Part shown: positions 1-5,477 of the stretch, piece after piece | Numbering within the stretch: position 1 is the stretch's first letter | Layout: each line of letters opens with the position of its first letter | Source of the DNA: CAYSDH01 sp964429805 | Lineage (GTDB): Bacteria; Bacteroidota; Bacteroidia; Flavobacteriales_D; JABDKJ01 | Length of the DNA: 5,477 bases | Reading direction: 5' to 3' | Assembly: GCA_964429805.1 (NCBI GenBank) | Contig: CAYSDH010000120.1 | Location: forward strand, 1 to 5,477 | Notes under the pieces: generated by a model | Databases searched by the model: none | The model's input: the letters and a program-made list of their open reading frames with translations, nothing else | What the model was told of the DNA's origin: nothing | Position numbers and translations under genes: made by a program

Positions 1-59
1 TAGCATATGAAATTTCTAGAGCTCACTTGAGGACTGATTTGAATGACACACAACATATC

Positions 60-81
60 TATATACGCTATAGCGTATATA
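60..81. repeat. Perfect 22-bp AT-rich palindrome
   Basis: The 22 bases read identically on both strands, centred on GCTATAGC with TATATAC/GTATATA flanks. With a small bulge, the symmetry continues into the ATAT blocks at 55-58 and 85-88. There is no central loop, so it suits a dimeric-protein operator or a cruciform better than an RNA terminator, and no T run follows. No gene start is visible next to it in the window. Confidence 0.6.
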
Positions 82-190
82 TGCATATCAAATCTAACGA
101 ATATAGCCTAGCCCAAAAGCTCCAATCTCCTGTCTTCCTGCCGCTGAATAACTACTTATCCAATTACGAAGGATGGATACCCCTCGTAGC

Positions 191-219
191 GGGAAAAGTG
201 GAACTTTCTCCAGTCCGCT
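191..219 (-). terminator. Hairpin repeat, left copy; candidate terminator of the lipoprotein gene
   Basis: On the minus strand, AGCGG-ACT, a GGAGAA loop, then AGT-T-CCACT forms a bulged stem of about eight pairs with one C.A mismatch, followed by TTTTCCC. It lies 57 bp past the lipoprotein stop, where an intrinsic terminator would be expected, but the T run is short. The 24 bp at 191-214 match 22 of 24 bp at 5454-5477 in the same orientation, so it is also one member of a repeat family. A REP-like element is the main alternative. Confidence 0.5.
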
Positions 220-254
220 GTGCGCATGATTTGTGTGGGTATAGTCTATGATCG

Positions 255-267
255 AGTGTTGTACACT
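255..267. repeat. Short inverted repeat just past the lipoprotein gene
   Basis: AGTGT-TGT-ACACT is a small stem-loop ending nine bases from the lipoprotein stop. Its TTGTACACT half (259-267) occurs as the exact reverse complement, AGTGTACAA, at 821-829, nine bases outside the lipoprotein start. The gene is thus bracketed by a 9-bp inverted repeat at matching distances. This could mark cassette or insertion boundaries, or be coincidence. Confidence 0.35.
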
Positions 268-275
268 GTTTTCTT

Positions 276-812
276 TCAATTCCTCCTTTCGTTGTCCATG
301 TGTTGGAGATGATACCAAATCATGTTCAACGAGGTGAGTTTGTAAATATCCTTTTCGTAATCTTTTTCATCGATAGCCTCGAGCAAATCGAAATCATAAG
401 GTGGCCCTACATTATTTTCTGCGTTAATGCGCTCCAGAATTTGAGCGACCTTACTGAAGGATCCGATTTCGAGATTTTCGCAGTCTGCGTCAGTAAAAGC
501 ATAGAGCCAATCTGCGAAATTCGAAGGGTCGAGGAATTCTAAGGCATCGCCATCGTAATCAAAGGCATCAAAGGGTTTTATTTGAACTTCACTTGATTGA
601 ATTTTCGCAAGCAAGCCGATCACTTGTTCCTTATTCCAATTAGTGATAAATCCCTTTTCGATGAAATACTCTATTGGCTCATTCATTTTGAAGATTGGCT
701 TGTCCTCGGAACTTGTTAGCCGCTTTTGAACCTTTAGTTCGCAATCGGTCTGCGCTTGAGAGCATCCAACGCTCAAGAACAAGACTAGAAATATTGCAAT
801 TAGTTGATTCAT
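276..812 (-). CDS. Hypothetical exported lipoprotein (178 aa)
   Basis: An unrecognised small secreted protein. The N-terminus (MNQLIAIFLVLFLSVGC) is a short signal peptide with one hydrophobic stretch ending in a lipobox-like LSVGC, so Cys17 is the predicted lipidated residue. SQAQ just after it could alternatively be read as a signal peptidase I site. The mature part is acidic, with DAFDYDGDALEFLD at 82-95, and has two further cysteines (24 and 111) that could pair in the periplasm. No transmembrane segment follows the signal, and no enzyme motif or known domain was recognised. A TGA directly before ATG 812 fixes the start, and no Shine-Dalgarno sequence precedes it. The gene lies 136 bp downstream of the helicase gene on the same strand, but a large palindrome separates them, so co-transcription is uncertain. 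The stop is TGA at 276-278. It could be an unrelated neighbour; that it is a real gene is fairly sure. Confidence 0.8.
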   Translation of the reverse strand: MNQLIAIFLVLFLSVGCSQAQTDCELKVQKRLTSSEDKPIFKMNEPIEYFIEKGFITNWNKEQVIGLLAKIQSSEVQIKPFDAFDYDGDALEFLDPSNFADWLYAFTDADCENLEIGSFSKVAQILERINAENNVGPPYDFDLLEAIDEKDYEKDIYKLTSLNMIWYHLQHMDNERRN

Positions 813-834
813 TCAGTTATAGTGTACAAAGACG

Positions 835-925
835 TAACAAATGTATGGCAAGGAGCTTCTGCGGAGCCGCGCGTAGCGCGGTGAGCGGGCAGGCTTTGTG
901 CGGCTCTTTGCTATACATAGTGTTG
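835..925. repeat. Large imperfect intergenic palindrome, attC-like
   Basis: The outer arms are 835-856 and 903-925. CAAGGAGC at 849-856 pairs with GCTCTTTG at 903-910, and ATGTATGG at 841-848 pairs with CTATACAT at 911-918, each with one G.T wobble. The ends (TAACAA and GTGTTG) pair more loosely around one bulge. Inside is a GC-rich part with a perfect stem-loop, CCGCGC-GTA-GCGCGG at 867-881. GAGCCGC at 864-870 can alternatively pair with GCGGCTC at 900-906. AAC and GTT lie at the two termini, as in integron attC sites, but the seven-base end boxes match consensus poorly. It begins 24 bp past the helicase stop and may also stabilise that transcript's 3' end. There is no T run, so it is not a typical intrinsic terminator. 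Confidence 0.75.
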
Positions 926-948
926 TCGATTCGTTTTCATTCACGCGT

Positions 949-3900
949 CTACTTTACCACCTCAAGTATTTTCACGTAGTTATCAAGGGTTCCGATTTTA
1001 ATGGTTTCGCCTTCTCTACGGCCGATGATTGAGCGAGCTACTGGTGATGCATTTAGGACTTGTTCAACCTGTCCATTCGTACTACTGTTTTCTGATTTGC
1101 TTTCTACAAATTGGACAAGTATTTCTTTGCTATTGTTAATGTAGCGTAGCTTAACCTTACTGTTCTTTTCCACCAACCTTGCGGTGGTGCTAGTTTCTAT
1201 TGAAGGAGGATCGATTTCAACAATCTTTGGAGCGGATGCAAACAAATCTGGCTCCACGGATTCGTTCTCGTTTCGGCTCAGTTCAACTTCATCCGAAAAA
1301 CCTTGATTTGCTGAGATACTGCTTTCGTTTTGATATTGTTCCTGAGCTTCGGTGGCTTTAATGAACTTCACTAACTTGTTCTCCTCACGTTTTCGATTTC
1401 GAAACCAATTTGTGCTCCATATTCTATGGAATACGAAACCGTGACTCTCAAGAATCTTTTGCCTATGCGAATCATATAAATACGCTTCTTGACTAGAATG
1501 ATAGGCAGCACCGTCACACTCTATTGCAATCTTTGGGACATTGGGATTATCCGAGATGTAGACAATATCAATTCGAAAGCCTGCAAATTTTAGTTGAGGT
1601 TTTAAGCAAGAGCCTTCAAAATGCTGGAGCAATGACTGGAAAACTTCTTCTTCGAAAGGGGACTCCAATACATCATTAAAACTATCAATGTTCGTATGAG
1701 CTGGCACATTTTCAGAGAGAGCTGTCAAGACACTCAAACGTGACTCTTCATCATTTTCACTTACCGCCTTTGTATATGCGAGATAGGCATAGAAAACTGC
1801 TCTTCTGTTATTCGACCCTTCAGTTACGAGGTGTTCCTTGTAGTTCATGAATACTTGTTCAGGTATTGAACTGCATACGAACACTTTATAACGGGCACGG
1901 GTAATGATTACGTTCAAGAGTTTGTAGCCTTTGGCATGATTTATTGGCCCAAATCTTTGAGCAAATTTGCCATCCTCCTTTTTGCCGTATGTTGTCGAGA
2001 GAATGATGACGTCTCTTTCGTCACCTTGTATGTTCTCTAGGTTTTTAACAAACAATCCTGCCTCTTCAAGTGCTTCAATTTTGGCATTGAATTCGGAATA
2101 TGTTTCTAAGGTTCTTCGCTCTTGAATCTTCCTTTTTATCGTATTACGCTGGGAGATATTTAGGGTAGCAACTCCAACCGAAGGATATGTCCCGTCTTCC
2201 CTTCGATGAATATTGTTCTCAAGAATATTCAGAACTGCATCGGCTTCAAGTTCATTACTGGTGTCAGAGTACGTTCCATCAACCGCGATATAACTTATGG
2301 GACGATAATCTAATGTGTTTGGCAGAGGCTTTAGCCTTGCGTTGTAGAAAGCGTGATTGGAGAAGTCAATCAAGTATGGATGCTTTGATCGATAGTGAAA
2401 GTCTAAGTACCTTTTGTCGAAACTCAATTCTGTTGCGAAATCCAATAGAGATTCACAAGAGAGTATCATGTCCTCTCTATCGACATGGACTATTTCTTCA
2501 TCTTCTTCAATATCATCTTCTACATCGACCGAACCATCAAAGACCTTACTGAAATAGTTGCTCGGTGGCATTTGATGTTCATCTCCTGCTACTATGATTT
2601 GCTTCCCTTTCAACATAGCCGGAAGATTATCCTCTAAGCGTAATTGACTGGCCTCATCAAATAGTACAATGTCGAAGTACTCATTCTTGTCCTTGAACAG
2701 ATTACTGCAAACGTCAGGTGAAGTCAAAATAATGGGGAAGTACGTTGTAAGAAGGTCTGTGTTGAATTGGGATATTTCCCTCAATGACAGTCGTTTGTGC
2801 TTACGACTACTTCGTTTGTTGTACAGATTCGAGACCGCTAATTCAGCGTGAGTTTCATCAAAGTGCTTGGTAGCATGAAACTGTTTAGCAGTCCATAGTT
2901 CATTGATGTATCTGATTTGTTGTCTTCCAACATTGCTTAAATCCTCCTTTAGGTTGTTATGATTCGTTTCGTTCTTTGGCAAATCGGACGAAGCGTTCTT
3001 TTTTAGGAGTGCATTGAGGTATGATTTTCGTAGCACAGCGCACCAATCATCTTTTGCTCCTAGAGCTTCAACTATGCTAAGCTCAGTTGGGGAAAGCCCA
3101 GAACAAAATGACACCCAATCATGTTCAGCGCTGATAATGTCTTCATCTAAACTGAAGTAGGCTTTTTCTTTATCAAGTTTCGGCTTGACCAGTTCCAATG
3201 ATTCTGGAAAGTTGTCTTGGAGCTCTTGCAACTCGATGAATCCATCGGATTCAATCATTTCAATCAAACTTTTATGAGCTGATTGAAGTTCCCCGAAAGA
3301 GTTAAGACTTGAGTACTCTTTACCTTTTTCTAGTAGGTCAATCTCACGATACTCTTGGTCAATTACTTCGCTGAATCCAGTCTGAGTAGAGTTCAAAGAT
3401 TCGAGGTAGCCCTGTAGAGAGGTTATAATTTCGGGTATTGATGTAAAATTTTCGAAAGACGGGCTGTCGGCAAACTTTGAAGACAACATCTCAAGTTCCT
3501 CACTTTTCTTGAGAAACTGTCTCTGATTTTCAATTAGAGCTTTCTTGTTTTTTGAAAGCAAGCTCATTGCTTTGTAGGCAAACCCGTTTGTCTTCGATTG
3601 GTCGAGAAAATCAGGGTTATTAGTATAAGTAGCTGAGATAGTATCTAGTTCGTCAACGATCTTGGTCGCATTAGCAAATTCAGCTTGAAAAGAGTTGCTA
3701 CGAAGATTGAAGTAATCTTCTCGACACTTACCCTCAGTAGATTCAAGTGTCTCAACAATGCTTCTGTATCTGGAAAAGGCAGACTTAACATTGTCCTCCA
3801 AATCATAAGGAGAAACTCCGCTAAATGCCTTTGGTGGCAGAAAACTTAGGCTCTTAAACTCTCGAAATGCTTTGAATATTGGCTCACCAGTCCTAGACTT

Positions 3901-5328
3901 TTGTTCGAGTTCATTTAACTCAGTCAAAGTGAAGCTAAGATCTTCATTTTCGAATGCCTCGTTGATATACTCTTCGGTATTTGAACTGCTATGATTAAGA
4001 TAAGTGCCTACTGTTTGAGGCCAATTGAAACCTCCAAAAATCTTTTCACCTACTTTCTTATGAGAAGAGTTAATCTTCTTAATCAGATTTGCCGCATTGC
4101 CAACTGATGCGCTCAACTGTTCCTTAGAATATGAGTAAGCACTTGGATCGTTTATGTAGGAATCGACTCTGTCACGGACTGATTCGACAACCACTCTACG
4201 ATCTTTTACAATGTCTTTGATTATTGCTACATGGTTTCCAAGTCCTTTGTTCTTGAGAGACTCGTGGAGGACTTCTAGAGCCGTTCTTTTCTCACAAACA
4301 ACGATTGTCCTTTTTTCATTTTCAAGAGCATTTACAAGAACAGCCGTCAGAGATTGGCTTTTACCTGTTCCTGGTGGGCCTTGTATAAGCAGATTCCTTT
4401 TTGAATTTAGGGAGTTCAGAATGCCTTGCTGTGAGGGGTCTGTTTCTACAGAAGAAATTGGCTGAAATGCACCGCCATCCTCTAAGTCCATCCCAATAGA
4501 CATACCCTCTAACGCTTGTAGGTTTTCATAGTCCTTGATGATGTTCTGTTTCTGAACCTCAAAAATTGAGAAGAGCCCGCCAAACTCGATGAAAGCATTG
4601 TTTGAGAATATTGGTGACTTCTCGTATGTATCCCTAGATTTTATACTCGATATGTCACTTAGTTTCTGTTTAAACGATGTTGTTAAGTCGTCAGGTACGG
4701 AGGTATTAACGGCTTTGATTAGGTCTGTGCAAATGGTGAGTAATTCATCTTGGTCTATAAGCCCATCGTCAAGCATTTCGCTGGAAACTTGATTTATCTC
4801 AACATTAGCATCGCCCTTCAAGTGATTTATTAGGACTTCATTCACATATATTGGATCATCGTCTGATCGTCTAACCTCCCACGTGTTAAACTCTTTGGTG
4901 CGTTTGATTCGAAGTGACCAAATCAGTATTGGTGCCACTGTCAATCGACCATCGGATTGATCCTTCCTCACCAACAAGGGATATCCGAAACCGAAGGTGT
5001 TTATTCCTTTTTCGGATTCAATCGCTTCTGTTTGATTGATAAGATTTTCAAGTGCCTTGGTGATTTTCACCAACTCTGCTTGGTCTTCCTCAAACAATGA
5101 ATTCAAATCTGGAACATTCTCTTTCCAACTAATTTTGAATTTTAGAGGAAGTTTTGTCAGCAACGCCTCTATGAATTCATTTGCCAGACCCTCTTTAATC
5201 GCATTGAGTCGACTGATGTCAAATTTGTAGCGCGATCGTGCAGGGATGGCATTCAAATGAACTCCACGTCTGTTTCCAACTTTAAGTCGGTTTTGGAGTT
5301 CTGATAGGAGGCGTTTGGTTAATATCAT
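949..5328 (-). CDS. Large SF1 helicase-nuclease fusion (DUF4011-like region, COG1112-type helicase, Vsr/MTES_1575-like REase, GreA/GreB C-terminal-like domain)
   Basis: A 1459-aa predicted cytoplasmic ATP-dependent DNA (or RNA) translocase with a nuclease. Residues 1-290 form an N-terminal region (NRLKVGNRRGVHLNAI at 13-28; APILIW and DDDPIYVNEVL at 132-166) resembling DUF4011. Helicase motifs follow: Walker A GPPGTGKS 317-324, Ia near VCEKRTALEVL 344-354, Walker B LFDEASQ 889-895, GDEHQMPP 915-922, FHYRSKHP 977-984, VGVATLNISQRN 1051-1062, NIQGDERDVIIL 1099-1110, NVIITRARY 1139-1147. A long helical insertion (about 395-850) separates Walker A from B, as is usual in COG1112-like helicases. 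The nuclease spans about 1222-1325: E1228, D1254 in RIDIV, E1270 and D1272 in IECDGAAYH, R1289 and RIW 1302-1304. After a Ser/Glu-rich linker, 1384-1459 resembles the Gre C-terminal fold (SPVARSIIG 1428-1436). All key residues appear intact. An in-frame TAG two codons upstream fixes ATG 5328 as the most distal start. Helicase-nuclease call is strong; an anti-phage role is inferred. Confidence 0.93.
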   Translation of the reverse strand: MILTKRLLSELQNRLKVGNRRGVHLNAIPARSRYKFDISRLNAIKEGLANEFIEALLTKLPLKFKISWKENVPDLNSLFEEDQAELVKITKALENLINQTEAIESEKGINTFGFGYPLLVRKDQSDGRLTVAPILIWSLRIKRTKEFNTWEVRRSDDDPIYVNEVLINHLKGDANVEINQVSSEMLDDGLIDQDELLTICTDLIKAVNTSVPDDLTTSFKQKLSDISSIKSRDTYEKSPIFSNNAFIEFGGLFSIFEVQKQNIIKDYENLQALEGMSIGMDLEDGGAFQPISSVETDPSQQGILNSLNSKRNLLIQGPPGTGKSQSLTAVLVNALENEKRTIVVCEKRTALEVLHESLKNKGLGNHVAIIKDIVKDRRVVVESVRDRVDSYINDPSAYSYSKEQLSASVGNAANLIKKINSSHKKVGEKIFGGFNWPQTVGTYLNHSSSNTEEYINEAFENEDLSFTLTELNELEQKSRTGEPIFKAFREFKSLSFLPPKAFSGVSPYDLEDNVKSAFSRYRSIVETLESTEGKCREDYFNLRSNSFQAEFANATKIVDELDTISATYTNNPDFLDQSKTNGFAYKAMSLLSKNKKALIENQRQFLKKSEELEMLSSKFADSPSFENFTSIPEIITSLQGYLESLNSTQTGFSEVIDQEYREIDLLEKGKEYSSLNSFGELQSAHKSLIEMIESDGFIELQELQDNFPESLELVKPKLDKEKAYFSLDEDIISAEHDWVSFCSGLSPTELSIVEALGAKDDWCAVLRKSYLNALLKKNASSDLPKNETNHNNLKEDLSNVGRQQIRYINELWTAKQFHATKHFDETHAELAVSNLYNKRSSRKHKRLSLREISQFNTDLLTTYFPIILTSPDVCSNLFKDKNEYFDIVLFDEASQLRLEDNLPAMLKGKQIIVAGDEHQMPPSNYFSKVFDGSVDVEDDIEEDEEIVHVDREDMILSCESLLDFATELSFDKRYLDFHYRSKHPYLIDFSNHAFYNARLKPLPNTLDYRPISYIAVDGTYSDTSNELEADAVLNILENNIHRREDGTYPSVGVATLNISQRNTIKRKIQERRTLETYSEFNAKIEALEEAGLFVKNLENIQGDERDVIILSTTYGKKEDGKFAQRFGPINHAKGYKLLNVIITRARYKVFVCSSIPEQVFMNYKEHLVTEGSNNRRAVFYAYLAYTKAVSENDEESRLSVLTALSENVPAHTNIDSFNDVLESPFEEEVFQSLLQHFEGSCLKPQLKFAGFRIDIVYISDNPNVPKIAIECDGAAYHSSQEAYLYDSHRQKILESHGFVFHRIWSTNWFRNRKREENKLVKFIKATEAQEQYQNESSISANQGFSDEVELSRNENESVEPDLFASAPKIVEIDPPSIETSTTARLVEKNSKVKLRYINNSKEILVQFVESKSENSSTNGQVEQVLNASPVARSIIGRREGETIKIGTLDNYVKILEVVK

Positions 5329-5371
5329 TGGCTATCGGCATTTGGCCGCTAAAATTACAGTTTCAGCCAAT
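5327..5371. promoter_or_regulatory. Inverted repeat spanning the helicase leader and start codon
   Basis: ATTGGCT at 5327-5333 is exactly repeated in reverse complement as AGCCAAT at 5365-5371. A smaller stem, CGGC-ATTTG-GCCG, lies between (5336-5348). In a minus-strand transcript starting upstream, the outer stem would include part of the start codon and could limit translation. If the promoter is the -7 candidate at 5350-5357, the transcript would lack one arm. On the plus strand the repeat is followed by CC and seven T (5374-5380), so it could instead be a terminator for a plus-strand transcript. Confidence 0.25.
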
Positions 5372-5453
5372 CCTTTTTTTGTTAATGCTTTGGTCTTCTA
5401 TATATCACGGTCTCAATGATCGACAACGTGCCAATCGATATGGACTGTACCTT
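5329..5453. other. Upstream region of the helicase gene
   Basis: About 125 bp, AT-rich, with a run of seven T at 5374-5380 and a TATATAT tract near 5399-5405. It holds the weak -7 candidate and the leader inverted repeat. No small gene, tRNA or operator was recognised. It contains the only room for the helicase promoter before the hairpin repeat at the window edge. Confidence 0.5.
5350..5357 (-). promoter_or_regulatory. Weak candidate -7 element of the helicase gene
   Basis: Read on the minus strand, TAATTTTA matches seven of eight positions of the Bacteroidota -7 consensus TAnnTTTG and lies 21 bases before the start codon, giving a short leader. No TTG-type -33 element stands at the right distance: the nearest TTG (in GGATTGG) is too close. 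The assignment depends on the phylum guess. Confidence 0.25.
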
Positions 5454-5477
5454 GGAAAAAGCGGAACTTTCTCCAGT
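5454..5477 (-). repeat. Hairpin repeat, right copy, cut by the window edge
   Basis: This direct repeat of 191-214 shares 22 of 24 positions, with GCGGAACTTTCTCCAGT where the left copy has GTGGAACTTTCTCCAGT. If the sequence continues with CCGCT as in the left copy, the stem here would be perfect (AGCGG/CCGCT plus ACT/AGT around a bulged base). On the minus strand it is followed by TTTTTCC, so it could terminate transcription arriving from a gene beyond the window and insulate the helicase gene. The role is inferred; the repeat is seen directly. Confidence 0.6.

Larger units (their letters stand above)
1..275. other. Intergenic region without a convincing gene
   Basis: Apart from the palindrome at 60-81, the hairpin repeat at about 191-219 and the short inverted repeat at 255-267, nothing recognisable was found. 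A plus-strand frame stays open from base 3 to a TGA at 249-251, so the tail of a gene entering from the left cannot be fully excluded. However, it runs through both the palindrome and the repeat, and its translation resembles no known family. Confidence 0.5.

Noticed and set aside
27..251. Plus-strand 74-aa reading frame at the left end
   Set aside because: It runs through the 22-bp palindrome and the hairpin repeat, resembles no family and has no supporting start context. It is best read as chance, though a gene tail entering from the left is not fully excluded.
94..318. Minus-strand 74-aa reading frame overlapping the end of the lipoprotein gene
   Set aside because: It overlaps the lipoprotein coding end in another frame and continues through the hairpin repeat, and its translation has no recognisable domain.
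835..925. Calling the palindrome a genuine integron attC site
   Set aside because: The terminal boxes fit RYYYAAC and GTTRRRY poorly and no integrase is visible, so only attC-like shape is claimed.
695..979. Plus-strand 94-aa frame across the intergenic palindrome
   Set aside because: It spans the antisense of the lipoprotein signal peptide, the palindrome and the helicase 3' end, so it is explained by those features.
2187..5230. Several plus-strand frames of 60-121 aa inside the helicase gene (for example 2187-2552 and 4211-4465)
   Set aside because: They lie entirely antisense to conserved helicase coding sequence and show no independent features.
5419..5427. ATCGACAAC, reverse complement of 922-930, as terminal inverted repeats of a mobile element around the helicase
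   Set aside because: A 9-bp match is expected many times by chance in 5.5 kb, neither copy extends further, and no transposase or target duplication is seen.
1..5477. CRISPR array, tRNA, rRNA, riboswitch or transposase
   Set aside because: No regularly spaced repeats, cloverleaf, conserved RNA motif or transposase domain was seen on either strand.

Overview
The window looks like an accessory chromosomal segment of a Bacteroidota bacterium (Cytophagales or Flavobacteriales type). The grounds are moderate: AT-leaning composition, no Shine-Dalgarno sequence before either gene, a lipoprotein-type export signal, and long imperfect intergenic palindromes of a kind common in that phylum. No marker gene fixes the taxonomy.

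Layout, read along the minus strand in the direction of the genes. At the right end (5454-5477) lies a partial copy of a hairpin repeat, followed by a ~125 bp upstream region. Then comes one very large gene (5328-949, 1459 aa) encoding a superfamily 1 helicase fused to a Vsr/MTES_1575-like restriction-endonuclease domain and ending in a domain that resembles the C-terminal half of the transcript-cleavage factors GreA/GreB. A 136 bp gap follows, filled by a ~91 bp imperfect palindrome (835-925). Next is a small gene (812-276, 178 aa) for an unrecognised exported lipoprotein. The left end (1-275) has no convincing gene. It holds a second copy of the hairpin repeat (about 191-219), a 22-bp perfect palindrome (60-81) and a short inverted repeat just past the lipoprotein stop.

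Main point of interest: the large protein joins an N-terminal DUF4011-like region, a complete SF1 motor, a PD-(D/E)XK-type nuclease and a Gre-type RNA-polymerase-binding fold. The helicase-Vsr part matches the layout of single-gene predicted anti-phage proteins. The Gre-like tail suggests, by inference only, that the enzyme may dock on RNA polymerase and act on transcribed or stalled templates.

The two copies of the hairpin repeat lie in the same orientation outside the two-gene block. On the minus strand each is followed by a short T run, so they could be terminators that insulate the block, or they could be dispersed REP-like repeats. Nothing in the sequence links the lipoprotein functionally to the helicase.
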